Source: Haliea sp. E1-2-M8 (GTDB taxonomy: Bacteria > Pseudomonadota > Gammaproteobacteria > Pseudomonadales > Halieaceae). From it: a stretch of DNA of 64,000 bases. Shown piece after piece: positions 1 to 8,177 of this stretch. Position 1 is the stretch's first letter; each line of letters starts with the position of its first letter. Under the pieces are notes generated by a model. The model was not told the DNA's origin. It was given only the letters and a program-made list of their open reading frames with translations, and did not search any database. A program made the translations under genes and the position numbers. Location: positions 62,001 to 126,000 of the forward strand of contig NZ_JAUTDR010000002.1 of the NCBI RefSeq assembly GCF_030649675.1, written 5' to 3'.

Positions 1-44
1 AGACCGTAGTTTACTGATGATGTCATGGTCGGATTCTCCAGCGC

Positions 45-851
45 TCAGGCAATGTCGGCAAGAAAGGCGAGCAGGTCGCGGTTATAGCGTTCCGCGACTT
101 CGACAAAGGGTGCGTGGCCAACCCCCTCGTATTCGACTACCCGGGCATTGGCGTTGTGCTCGCCAACCCAACGGCAGATCTCCGGAGCGACAAACACATC
201 AGCGCTGCCGACAAAGGAAATGATCGGCACGCCCAGGGCAGCCAACTGCTGCCGCTGGTCAAGCTGCGCCAGCTGGCCCAGGGTTACGTGCGCCATGGGC
301 GAAGACTCGCAGAACACCTGCCACATCCAGTTGACCAGCGGCTCCCCGACATCCTTTGCGCATACCGCCTGCGACAAACCCGCGAGGAAGCCGATGCGGT
401 CCGCCTGCAGCGCCGCTACCGTCCCCGCCATATCCTCGTCGGTGCCCCCGGCCTGGAAGTCTGGCTTTTGCGTGTAGATCGGGGTGGCGCCGCCGGTAAG
501 GGCCAGACCAGTGCAGCGCTTGCCGAGCCGGTCTGCCGCCTCCACCGCTACTGCGCCGCCCAGGGACCAGCCATTCAGCACCACCGAGTCCAGGCCCAGC
601 TCGGCGACCAGGGCCACAACATCGCCCGCAATCGCCAGGATACCCATGTCGGCAAAGTCCTTGTCGGAGCGCCCGCAGCCGCGATGATCGATCATCACTA
701 CCCGGTGGCCCGCAGCCAGCAGCGCCGGCAGGGTATTGTCCCAGGCTCGGCAACTAAAGCCCCAGCCGTGGATCAGCAGCACTGCGCTGTTGCCGCTGCC
801 ATAGTCCTCATAGTAGACATTCTTGCCACAATCGGTCGTCAGGTAGGCCAT
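45..851 (-). CDS. alpha/beta hydrolase
   Basis: A 268-residue soluble hydrolase of the alpha/beta fold. The oxyanion-hole motif HGWG is at residues 28-31, the nucleophile elbow GWSLGG places Ser96 as catalytic serine, and a GVGHAPF motif near residue 246 supplies the histidine; an Asp in the SADVFV stretch could complete the triad. It lies 4 bp downstream of the TetR-type regulator gene on the same strand, so the two are probably cotranscribed. The substrate is not evident; neighbours suggest an ester or acyl compound linked to lipid catabolism. It could equally be a haloperoxidase-like or BioH-like esterase. The family is clear, the reaction is not. Confidence 0.85.
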   Translation of the reverse strand: MAYLTTDCGKNVYYEDYGSGNSAVLLIHGWGFSCRAWDNTLPALLAAGHRVVMIDHRGCGRSDKDFADMGILAIAGDVVALVAELGLDSVVLNGWSLGGAVAVEAADRLGKRCTGLALTGGATPIYTQKPDFQAGGTDEDMAGTVAALQADRIGFLAGLSQAVCAKDVGEPLVNWMWQVFCESSPMAHVTLGQLAQLDQRQQLAALGVPIISFVGSADVFVAPEICRWVGEHNANARVVEYEGVGHAPFVEVAERYNRDLLAFLADIA

Positions 852-855
852 AGTC

Positions 856-1503
856 TTATTCCCTCTTGCTGAGAAGCCGTTTTATGTTGGCTTCGTAGTC
901 GTTGAAGATCGCCGGCAGATCCAGGGCGTCGGCGTTGACCAGCCACTGGTAAATGATTCCGAAGATAAACGCGTTGAACTGCACCGAGAACTGTTCCGGG
1001 TTGATGACGGGGTCGATCTCACCCGCCTCGATACCTCCGCGCACCCAACGGGCAGCGTCCTCACGATAGACACGGTGATGGTCCGCAAGCTTGCTGCGAA
1101 TTCTGGAGTCATGCCCCAGAGACTCGTACCAGAGGATGTACATGGCGCGCATGTAGTTCGCTTCGGCGGTGAGGAAGTCGCGCAGCGCGTCCAGCGCCGC
1201 CAGCACTGCCTCAACCCCGGTCTTGCCGCCCACATAGCTGGTGAGGTGCTGCTTCCAGCGCCCGTCAAAGCGCACAAACAGCTTGTTCAGGAAGCCCTCC
1301 TTGGAGCCGAAGCGCGAGTGCGCCAGACCGCGGCTGTAGCCCGCCAGCTCCCCGATTTCTTTCAGGGTCGTGCGCTCGGTGCCGCGCTCGATGATCAACT
1401 GAATGGCAGCCTCAAACATGCGCTTGTCCGATAACGCTGTCCGTTCTGCCTGGGTCCTGCGCCGGGCGGACACCTCTGGCGGCTTTGCCTGTGCTCTCAT
1501 CAA
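856..1503 (-). CDS. TetR/AcrR family transcriptional regulator
   Basis: A 215-residue regulator with an N-terminal helix-turn-helix (about residues 15-65, including LKEIGELAGYSRGLAHSRF) and an all-helical ligand-binding C-terminal domain, the normal TetR size and layout. It sits between the hydrolase gene and the acyl-CoA ligase gene on the same strand. Members beside acyl-CoA ligase, acyl-CoA dehydrogenase and SDR genes commonly respond to acyl-CoAs; that role here is inference. A 19-bp palindrome in the divergent promoter region at 4957-4975 is a candidate operator. Confidence 0.85.
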   Translation of the reverse strand: MMRAQAKPPEVSARRRTQAERTALSDKRMFEAAIQLIIERGTERTTLKEIGELAGYSRGLAHSRFGSKEGFLNKLFVRFDGRWKQHLTSYVGGKTGVEAVLAALDALRDFLTAEANYMRAMYILWYESLGHDSRIRSKLADHHRVYREDAARWVRGGIEAGEIDPVINPEQFSVQFNAFIFGIIYQWLVNADALDLPAIFNDYEANIKRLLSKRE

Positions 1504-1518
1504 CTTTTCTCCCCGATG

Positions 1519-1541
1519 GCAACCTTCAGGGCAAAGGTTGC
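1519..1541. promoter_or_regulatory. Inverted repeat between ligase and tetR
   Basis: Perfect 8-bp arms GCAACCTT / AAGGTTGC with a 7-nt loop, just after the ligase stop codon and before the TetR start. No T-run follows on the minus strand, so it is a weak candidate terminator or an operator for the regulator. Confidence 0.35.
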
Positions 1542-1543
1542 AC

Positions 1544-3157
1544 CTATTTTATCGTTTCGATGTTGAACTCTCCGGCGACATGCTGGAGACGCAACAGTTT
1601 CTTGTCTATTTTGCCGACACTGGTCTTCGGTATCGCGGCGACAAACGCCCAGTGTTCCGGAATCCAGAATTTCGCCACCCGGTCACGCAGATACGCGCGC
1701 AGCTCCGCCGCGCTGATCTCGCTGTCGGTCACCAGTATTGCCAGAGGCCGTTCCTGCCAGCGCTCGTCATCGGTGGCGATCACCGCCACCTCCACCACGG
1801 AGGGATGGGCCAGTAGCGCGTTTTCCAGATCGACCGAGGAAATCCACTCACCCCCGGACTTGATCACATCCTTGGTTCGGTCCGTCAACTGGACAAAGTG
1901 CTTTTCATCGATATGGCCGACATCGCCCGTGCGCAGCCAGCCATCGGCGGTAAAGGAGTCAGGGGCGCTGTCCTTGTGGTAGGCGCCCGTGACCCAGGGT
2001 CCACGCAGCTGCAGTTCACCGACATCGCGGCCATTGTGCGGCAATTCACGACCCTCTGCATCCACTACCCGGACCTGGATGCCGGGAACCGGGCGCCCAC
2101 TCTTGGCCCGCCAGGGTGTTTCACCGCCCGGGCCCGGGTCCCGGGGCGGATGCGACAGGTGGCACAGGGGGCTGGTTTCGGTCATGCCCCAGCCCTGCAG
2201 TACGGGCACACCCCAGCGTTCCCAGGCGGCATCGATCAGCGCAGGCGCCACGGCGGCGCCGCCACAGACCAGCATCCGGAAGCTGCTCATGTCGAGATCG
2301 CTGTTTTGTGAGGCGCGCAGCAGGTCGCCCAGAATCGTCGGCACGGTGGCGGTAAACGTGGGCCGGTTGGTGCGAATCATGGCTTCGATGCCCGCCGCCT
2401 GCAGGTGCGGCCCGGGCATGATGAAATCGCTGCCGCTGAGCCAGCCGCTATAAGGCAGGCCCCAGGCATTGGCGTGGAACATCGGCGGCAGCAGCAGGAT
2501 GCGGTCGCGCTCATTGATGCCAAACGTGTCCGTCGCCCGCGACGCCAGCGAGTGCACGAAGGTTGTCTTGTGGCTGTAGACCACGCCCTTGGGGTTGCCG
2601 GTGGTGCCGCTGGTGTAGCAGATGGCAGCAGGTGCCGTCTCCTGCAGCTCGGGCCAGTCAAAGCGACCACTCTGGGCTGTTAGCAGCGCAGCGTAATCCG
2701 TGGCCGGTATGCCGCCGACGTCCTGGTCGGTACCGTCCACCAACAGGATATGCTCGACGCTTTCCAGCAACGGCACCACTGGCAGGAACAACTGCTGCAG
2801 GCTGGCGTCCAGGATCACCACGCGGTTGCCGGCGTGGTTGATCACATAGGCCACCTGCTCCGGGGCCAGGCGAATGTTGACCGTGTGCATCACAGCGCCC
2901 ATCGCGGGTATCGCCAGGTAGGCCTCCATGTGCGCGAGATTGTTCCAGCTGAAAGTCGCTACCCGGTCGCCGACCTCAATCCCCAGCGCCTGCAATCCCT
3001 GCGCGAGCCGCTCGGCCCGCTCTGCCACTGTGCGGTAGGGAGTCCAGTGGGTTTCCTCGCCGTCGAAGACCCCCACCCGGCTGTCGGGGAACACGGCCGC
3101 GCCGTGCTCCATGATCATCCGCACCGTCATCGGCAGGTGCATCATTGTCGCTATCAT
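1544..3157 (-). CDS. Acyl-CoA ligase (AMP-binding, fatty-acid type)
   Basis: A 537-residue ANL-superfamily enzyme that would activate a carboxylate with ATP and CoA to an acyl-CoA. The P-loop motif YTSGTTGNPKG is near residue 180, the adenylate-binding GWGMTETSP motif is around residue 325, the hinge WLRTGDVGHID is around residue 405, and the C-terminal catalytic lysine lies in KTSVGKIDKK. Length is normal for medium/long-chain fatty acid CoA ligases. It is followed by the TetR gene and preceded by the phosphotransferase gene (14-bp gap), so it is part of a catabolic operon. Chain-length preference cannot be read from the sequence. Confidence 0.9.
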   Translation of the reverse strand: MIATMMHLPMTVRMIMEHGAAVFPDSRVGVFDGEETHWTPYRTVAERAERLAQGLQALGIEVGDRVATFSWNNLAHMEAYLAIPAMGAVMHTVNIRLAPEQVAYVINHAGNRVVILDASLQQLFLPVVPLLESVEHILLVDGTDQDVGGIPATDYAALLTAQSGRFDWPELQETAPAAICYTSGTTGNPKGVVYSHKTTFVHSLASRATDTFGINERDRILLLPPMFHANAWGLPYSGWLSGSDFIMPGPHLQAAGIEAMIRTNRPTFTATVPTILGDLLRASQNSDLDMSSFRMLVCGGAAVAPALIDAAWERWGVPVLQGWGMTETSPLCHLSHPPRDPGPGGETPWRAKSGRPVPGIQVRVVDAEGRELPHNGRDVGELQLRGPWVTGAYHKDSAPDSFTADGWLRTGDVGHIDEKHFVQLTDRTKDVIKSGGEWISSVDLENALLAHPSVVEVAVIATDDERWQERPLAILVTDSEISAAELRAYLRDRVAKFWIPEHWAFVAAIPKTSVGKIDKKLLRLQHVAGEFNIETIK

Positions 3158-3171
3158 GTTGAATCGTCTCC

Positions 3172-4194
3172 TTACCAGCGACCCTTGGCCGCCGCTTCCG
3201 CCTCGGCCAGCAGAGCTGGCACATCGTACTCAAGGCCCCGGGCGTAGGCCGAATCGACCTTGCCCTGGCAGTACAGGGCATAGGCACCCTCGACGATCGC
3301 CGCCAGGCGCCAGAAGGCGAAACACAGATAGAAATCAAGCTTGCCCAGGGGGTAGCCGGTGGCAGTACCCCAGCGTTCCGCCAGCGCCCGCCGGCTGATG
3401 ATCCCGTCGCGGCGGCTCACCGCCTGGATGTGCCGGAATCCCGGTGGATCGAGGTCGCGCGGCCCCCAGAACATCAGGAACAGCCCGAGGTCGGCGAGCG
3501 GGTCACCAATGGTTGCCAGCTCCCAGTCGATGACCGCGGCGAGCCCGGGCCGGTCTTGATGTGACAGCGTGTTGTCGAGGTGGTAGTCACCGTGCACAAG
3601 ACCCACAGGGCCGTTGGCGGGCAGGTTACGCAGCAACCAGTCAGCGAGCTCCTGCAGCAGCGGCAACTCCCGCACCGGCGTCTCCGCACGGACCGACTGC
3701 CAGCGGGTGATCTGGCGCTGCAGGAAATTATCCGGATTGCCGAATTTCTCCAGCCCGATGTCGCGCCAGGGTACCCGGTGAATGGCGCCGAGTTCATCGA
3801 TCAGGTCTTCACCCAACCGATTGACGCTGTCGACCGTGTCGGGGTACGCCGGCGGCAGGGTGTCGGTAATAGCCACACCATCGACGTGAGAGACCAGCAG
3901 GAACGGACGCCCGATAACCCCGGGGTCCTCGCACCAGCCCATCATTTTCGGCGCCTTGACCAGCCCCTGGATCGCCCGCAGCACGGTGGCTTCCCGCTCA
4001 ATGCCGCGGTGCGCTGTCACCGAGATGGTGTTTTCTGGCGGCGTGCGCAGCACCAGGGGCCCGCTGTCGGTCTCCAGCAACAGAGTGAGGTTGGCGTTGC
4101 CACCGCTGAGCGCGCGAGCGACCCTGGCGCCCGGCATGCCTACTTCTTTGGCGATCCATGCCGCCAGCGGTTCGTCGAACGGGTGGTTGCTCAT
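3172..4194 (-). CDS. APH-like phosphotransferase (ACAD10/11-type)
   Basis: About 340 residues with the aminoglycoside-phosphotransferase/choline-kinase fold: the catalytic loop HGDYHLDN and the metal-binding segment VIDWELATIGDPLADLG are both intact. In bacteria such proteins are usually encoded with acyl-CoA dehydrogenases, as here, and correspond to the kinase half of ACAD10/ACAD11, which phosphorylates 4-hydroxyacyl-CoAs. I place the start at the ATG at 4194, giving an ATGA overlap with the SDR stop codon; an upstream extension to 4275 would lie inside the SDR gene. Role in 4-hydroxy fatty acid catabolism is inference from the family and context. Confidence 0.85.
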   Translation of the reverse strand: MSNHPFDEPLAAWIAKEVGMPGARVARALSGGNANLTLLLETDSGPLVLRTPPENTISVTAHRGIEREATVLRAIQGLVKAPKMMGWCEDPGVIGRPFLLVSHVDGVAITDTLPPAYPDTVDSVNRLGEDLIDELGAIHRVPWRDIGLEKFGNPDNFLQRQITRWQSVRAETPVRELPLLQELADWLLRNLPANGPVGLVHGDYHLDNTLSHQDRPGLAAVIDWELATIGDPLADLGLFLMFWGPRDLDPPGFRHIQAVSRRDGIISRRALAERWGTATGYPLGKLDFYLCFAFWRLAAIVEGAYALYCQGKVDSAYARGLEYDVPALLAEAEAAAKGRW

Positions 4195-4922
4195 CCCGGC
4201 ACCCCGAAGCTGCTCAGCAGCCCTCCATCCACGGGCACAAAAGCGCCGGTCATGTAGCGGGAGCGCGCGACCCATTCCACTACCTGGGCAATTTCCCCGG
4301 GGTCGCCATAGCGGCCCATGGGTATGGTCTTGCGCATGCCCTCCAACGCCTTTTCCGAGAGACCACTGGTCATCTCCGTCAGCACCAGGCCGGGGATCAC
4401 CAGGTTGACGGTGATGCCGCGGGCGGCGAACTCAATTGCCAGCGCGCGCGTCAGGCCCGCCAGGCCGGCCTTGGACGCGGCGTAGGCGGAGTCGCCGGGG
4501 AAGCCGCGGAAGCCAACCACGGCGCCCACGTTGATCACCGCGCTGCCCGTCCCGAGGTGTGCATCAGCCGCCCGGATCACGTTCACCGCGCCGCGCAGAT
4601 TCACATCGATCACACTGTCCCAGTCAGCCAGGGGGATGCGACCGATGCGGCCACCGCGGTGCAGGCCCGCGTTATTTACCACCACATCGATTGTGCCCCA
4701 GTTGGCGACAACCGCTGCCACTGCCGCGGCCACCGCCTCCGCATCACTGACGTCGGCGCGACAGGCCATGCAGTTCGCGCCCAACTCTTCCGCCAGGGTC
4801 TCGACTTCCGCGCCCCGCGCCAGGATAGCTACCTTGTCCCCAGCGCCAAGCGCGCTCTCGGCGATCGCACGGCCGATGCCACGCGATGCGCCGGTAACGA
4901 ACCAGATTTTTTGGTCTACCAT
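4191..4922 (-). CDS. SDR family oxidoreductase
   Basis: A 243-residue classical short-chain dehydrogenase. The NAD(P)-binding TGASRGIG motif is at residues 10-17, NNAG follows around residue 85, and the YAASK active-site motif is around residue 153. It is the first gene of the minus-strand catabolic operon and overlaps the phosphotransferase start by four bases. Likely a 3-hydroxyacyl-CoA or alcohol dehydrogenase in the same pathway; the substrate is not determinable. The stretch upstream, to 5108, is the divergent promoter region shared with the acyl-CoA dehydrogenase gene. Confidence 0.87.
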   Translation of the reverse strand: MVDQKIWFVTGASRGIGRAIAESALGAGDKVAILARGAEVETLAEELGANCMACRADVSDAEAVAAAVAAVVANWGTIDVVVNNAGLHRGGRIGRIPLADWDSVIDVNLRGAVNVIRAADAHLGTGSAVINVGAVVGFRGFPGDSAYAASKAGLAGLTRALAIEFAARGITVNLVIPGLVLTEMTSGLSEKALEGMRKTIPMGRYGDPGEIAQVVEWVARSRYMTGAFVPVDGGLLSSFGVPG

Positions 4923-4956
4923 AGTGTTGTATCAACCCGAGTGAGTTTATTATTTG

Positions 4957-4975
4957 CTTGTTTGCATCTAACAAG
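4957..4975. promoter_or_regulatory. Candidate TetR operator palindrome
   Basis: CTTGTT and AACAAG arms separated by 7 nt form a 19-bp palindrome in the divergent intergenic region (4923-5108) between the SDR operon and the acyl-CoA dehydrogenase gene. Position and size fit an operator for the TetR protein of this cluster; the pairing is inference. Confidence 0.4.
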
Positions 4976-5108
4976 TCTAAACTAGGTCCCGCTCAAGTCA
5001 AGCAAAAGTAATGCTGCCGGGGATATTGCACCGGTTGCAGAGCTGGCAACACAGGCACGGCAAAGCGGCCCGCCAGCATTCAAAAACACGCATTATAAGG
5101 ACATCACC

Positions 5109-6407
5109 GTGAGTTGGAGCTTCGAAACTGACCCTGAATTCCAGCAGCAGTTGGACTGGATTGCAACCTTCACCCGGGAAGAGATAGAACCCCTGGACCT
5201 TGTGTTTCGCGGCCCCGGGGACCCCTGGGATCCGGATTCACCCGCGGCCAGGGCGATGGCGCCGCTGAAGGAGATCGTTAAACAGAAACGGCTCTGGGCC
5301 TGCCACCTGGGCCCGGAACTGGGCGGGGAAGGCTATGGCCAGGTAAAGCTGGGCCTGATGAACGAGATTCTCGGCCGCAGCCGTTTTGGCCCCAGCGTCT
5401 TCGGCTGCCAGGCACCGGACTCGGGCAATGCGGAAATCCTCGCCCACTTCGGCACCCCGGACCAGAAGAAGCGCTTCCTGCAGCCCCTGCTGGACGGCAA
5501 CATCGCCTCCTGCTATTCCATGACCGAGCCCCAGGCGGGCGCCGATCCCGCGGAGTTCACCTGCACCGCCACCCGCGATGGTGACGAGTGGGTCATCAAC
5601 GGCGAAAAATGGTTTGCCTCCCACGCCCGCTTCTCCGAGTTCCTGCTGGTGATGGTGGTTACCAACACCGACGTCCCGATTCATGAAGGGGCCTCCATCG
5701 TGCTGGTGGAAAAGGACACCCCCGGCATGGAAATCCTGCGCAACTCCGCTGTTGGCCCCTATGTCGAACAGGGCGATGGCGTGCACGCCTACATCCGCTT
5801 CACCAATTGCCGGGTGCCCGCCGACAACCTGCTGGGCGAGGAAGGCAAAGGCTTCCTGGTCGCCCAGACCCGCCTGGGCGGTGGCCGCGTACACCACGCA
5901 ATGCGCAGTGTCGGAGTGCTCAAAAAAGCCATGGACATGATGTGCGAACGGGTCCTCAGCCGCACCACCAAGGGCGAGCCGCTGGGCAGCAAGCAGATGA
6001 CCCAGGACAAGATTGCCGACTCCTATACCCAGATTCTGCAATATCGCCTGCATGTGCTGTATACGGCCTGGTTGATCGACAAGCACAAGGAGTACAACCG
6101 CGAGGTGCGCAAGGAGATCGCCGCGATCAAGGCCGCGACCCCGAAAGTACTGCAGGAAGTCATCTATCGTGCCATGCACCTGCACGGCAGCCTCGGCATG
6201 TCGGATGAAGTGCCCCTGATGAACATGTGGGCGAATATTCCGGAACTGGGCGTGGTCGACGGCCCCTCGGAAGTCCACAAGATCACCGTGGCACGCACTG
6301 TGCTGCGTGACTACAAGCCGGCACCGGGCCTGTTCCCGACCTACCACACGCCGACCCAGCGCGAAGCGGCGATGAAGAAGTACGGCCACTTCCTCGATCA
6401 GGCCTGA
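5109..6407 (+). CDS. Acyl-CoA dehydrogenase
   Basis: A 432-residue flavoprotein starting at GTG. It carries the family motifs YSMTEPQAGADP and WVINGEKWFASHA in the middle beta domain and a C-terminal helical domain with RAMHLHGSLGMSDEVPL, which matches the flavin/ETF-contact region. It would oxidise an acyl-CoA to the 2-enoyl-CoA, passing electrons to ETF. It is divergent from the ligase/phosphotransferase/SDR operon; acyl-CoA dehydrogenases of this subtype (ACAD11-like) often travel with the APH-like kinase. No sign of truncation. Confidence 0.9.
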   Translation: MSWSFETDPEFQQQLDWIATFTREEIEPLDLVFRGPGDPWDPDSPAARAMAPLKEIVKQKRLWACHLGPELGGEGYGQVKLGLMNEILGRSRFGPSVFGCQAPDSGNAEILAHFGTPDQKKRFLQPLLDGNIASCYSMTEPQAGADPAEFTCTATRDGDEWVINGEKWFASHARFSEFLLVMVVTNTDVPIHEGASIVLVEKDTPGMEILRNSAVGPYVEQGDGVHAYIRFTNCRVPADNLLGEEGKGFLVAQTRLGGGRVHHAMRSVGVLKKAMDMMCERVLSRTTKGEPLGSKQMTQDKIADSYTQILQYRLHVLYTAWLIDKHKEYNREVRKEIAAIKAATPKVLQEVIYRAMHLHGSLGMSDEVPLMNMWANIPELGVVDGPSEVHKITVARTVLRDYKPAPGLFPTYHTPTQREAAMKKYGHFLDQA

Positions 6408-6429
6408 AGGCAACCGGGGCCCAGAGGGC

Positions 6430-6650
6430 CCCCGAACCTGTTGCAGCCCGCGCTGCAGGAGCTCGCCCTGTTGTGGGAGCTCGCCCTGCTGTAGGAGCGC
6501 ACTCCGTGCGCGATCGCCCGCAGACAAGGTGAATGGCCGCGCAGCGGACAGAGAAGGTGGCCTGCCACGATCGCCCGCAGAGCGGGCTCCTACCCTGTTA
6601 AAGCCCACCCTGTAGGAACTCGCTCCGCGAGCGATCGCGCACCTGGCCGG
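6430..6650. repeat. Cluster of REP-like GC-rich palindromes
   Basis: Several copies of a short element related to 'GTAGGAGC-stem-GCGATCGC'. Clear copies lie at about 6488-6523 and 6611-6640 on plus and 6569-6593 inverted; a degenerate start (GTGGGAGCTCGCCCTG) is at about 6473. Each contains a short complementary stem (for example CGCAC/GTGCG) and a GCGATCGC-like end. The same family occurs in tandem at 60524-60739. This fills the gap between the acyl-CoA dehydrogenase and the next gene; no coding sequence is supported. Confidence 0.7.
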
Positions 6651-6656
6651 CCGCAC

Positions 6657-7172
6657 CTAACGGGGCACGCTGATCTCCAGCCGTGGCATTGCCTCCGGCA
6701 TCCCGCCCAGCGCCACGGCGCAGCGCGAGGAGCCATTGAACCACGCCACCAGCAGTGACAAGTGCAGCAACTCATGTTCGCGGAACGCCGCCAGCAGGTC
6801 CTGCTGCAGCTGCGCCGGAATACCTGCGGGATCCAGATTGTACTGGTCGACAAAGGCCACGATGAGCCGCTCCCGCTCACTGAGCTGTGCCGCGGGGTCG
6901 TCCTGGCGAATCACCTGTACCTTGTCCTCGGTCAGGCCGTCGGCAATTGCCACATCATAGCGTACCGCCTGGCACAACACGCAGCCGGTATGCCGGGCAT
7001 TGCGCAGGCGCGCCAACTCAACCTCCGCGGCACTGAGTGGCCCCGCATCCCAGATAGCCGCATTCAGTGCAAGATAGTGATCCAGGGTCTCGGGCACAAT
7101 GCCCAGCGCCGAGTCCCTGATTACATTGCCGGTATTGCCCGCAGGTGGGCTCACCCTTGCCGCACTAGTCAT
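6657..7172 (-). CDS. Carboxymuconolactone decarboxylase family protein (AhpD-like)
   Basis: About 171 residues, all-helical AhpD/CMD-like fold. The redox pair is present as GCVLC (about residue 65) followed by a helix containing AVRYDVA. Such proteins act as peroxidase-like or decarboxylase-like enzymes. The ATG at 7172 is chosen over a GTG at 7184; either overlaps the end of the upstream gene, indicating translational coupling with a related protein. Function beyond redox activity is not evident. Confidence 0.75.
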   Translation of the reverse strand: MTSAARVSPPAGNTGNVIRDSALGIVPETLDHYLALNAAIWDAGPLSAAEVELARLRNARHTGCVLCQAVRYDVAIADGLTEDKVQVIRQDDPAAQLSERERLIVAFVDQYNLDPAGIPAQLQQDLLAAFREHELLHLSLLVAWFNGSSRCAVALGGMPEAMPRLEISVPR

Positions 7173-7623
7173 GTTGCTTGCCACCCGCAGGCGCTGCCTG
7201 CCAGATCAAACCCAGACGAATAAAGCCATCGAAGACACCGAGCGCCTGCAACAGCGCCACCAACCCCGCCTCGCCAAAATGCTGCTTGACCGCATCGGCC
7301 TGCGCATCGGTGATGGCGCTGCAGTCCATCGCATGCACCTCGGCGAGCTCCAGGCAGGCCCGCTCACCCGCGGAGAAGGGCGACGCATTGTGCCAGTCCT
7401 GCAGCTGCTCGCGCTTGCCAGCGGCGAGCGGATACTCCTCCAGCGCAAAGTCGGCGTCACTGCGGTGCAGCTGCGCCAGGCGCAAACGACACAGCTCCAC
7501 TGTCTCCGGCGGCAGTTGCGACAGACTGTAAAAGCTGGCGTACAGGCGCTGGAAGTGTTCGCCAATGGCGGGCAACCGATCCATGATCTGTTCCCGGCCG
7601 AGATCTCCTGCAATCCAGCTCAT
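7165..7623 (-). CDS. CMD/AhpD-like protein without CxxC
   Basis: About 152 residues, overlapping the start of the downstream CMD gene by 8 bp. The pattern (LPPETVELCRLRLAQLHRSD followed by a long helical stretch and a C-terminal LGVFDGFIRLG) resembles the CMD fold, but where family members have CxxC this one has LHRSD. It is therefore probably a paralogous non-redox partner of the neighbouring CMD protein. ATG at 7623 has GGGAG about 9 nt upstream. Exact function unknown. Confidence 0.65.
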   Translation of the reverse strand: MSWIAGDLGREQIMDRLPAIGEHFQRLYASFYSLSQLPPETVELCRLRLAQLHRSDADFALEEYPLAAGKREQLQDWHNASPFSAGERACLELAEVHAMDCSAITDAQADAVKQHFGEAGLVALLQALGVFDGFIRLGLIWQAAPAGGKQHD

Positions 7624-7667
7624 CCGCACTTACTCCCGCTTGGCCTGATTATCGTTGCGCAAACAAG

Positions 7668-7694
7668 GGGTCAGGTCCCGACGGGGCCTGACCC
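7668..7694. repeat. GGGTCAGG/CCTGACCC hairpin
   Basis: Perfect 8-bp inverted repeat with an 11-nt spacer between the CMD-like gene and the DUF1330 gene. The flanking AAGGGGTCAGG style resembles short dispersed palindromes associated with Y1 (RAYT-type) transposases; it could also serve as a weak terminator. Confidence 0.4.
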
Positions 7695-7696
7695 TG

Positions 7697-8116
7697 TCAA
7701 CCACCAAAACCTTCCCCGGCGCTCGCATCCGCCATCCGGATCAGGCGGCTATCCGCAACAGCCACCTGGCGGTGTACCACCGCCTTGCGGTAGTCCTCGT
7801 CCGTCACCATCGCCATAAAGGCACCAGCGTCAGGGTAACGCGCGATAAAGGCGATATCCCAGTGCTCATCGGCAGGACCAATCACTACACACTCGGGCCT
7901 GCCGCGCCAGACGATGCTGCCACCCAGGCGCTTGAAAATGGGGCCGCTGTGGCGACCATAGCGAGCGTAGGCTTCAGCGCCGGTGACCGTCTCCCCATCA
8001 GGGTATTTGGCGCTGGCATTGAGGCGGATGAGATTCAGCATCATGATCGGGGTGTCACGCGGCAGGTTCTTGAATTGATCAAACTGCTCCCGGGTTGGGT
8101 CCACGTTATTGCTCAT
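7697..8116 (-). CDS. DUF1330 domain protein
   Basis: A 139-residue dimeric alpha/beta-barrel-type protein. The central segment MMLNLIRLNASAKYPDG, followed by YARYGRHSGPIFKRLGG and later WDIAFIARYPDAGAF, is characteristic of DUF1330. The start ATG at 8116 has AGGA about 8 nt upstream. No catalytic residues are established for the family. It lies between the CMD pair and a fatty acid desaturase on the same strand, so a role in lipid or xenobiotic metabolism is possible but unproven. Confidence 0.75.
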   Translation of the reverse strand: MSNNVDPTREQFDQFKNLPRDTPIMMLNLIRLNASAKYPDGETVTGAEAYARYGRHSGPIFKRLGGSIVWRGRPECVVIGPADEHWDIAFIARYPDAGAFMAMVTDEDYRKAVVHRQVAVADSRLIRMADASAGEGFGG

Positions 8117-8177
8117 GCTTTAGTCCTTTTTTATCTGCGTAGCTGTCCATCTTGCCATCTTTCCACCAAACCAACGG

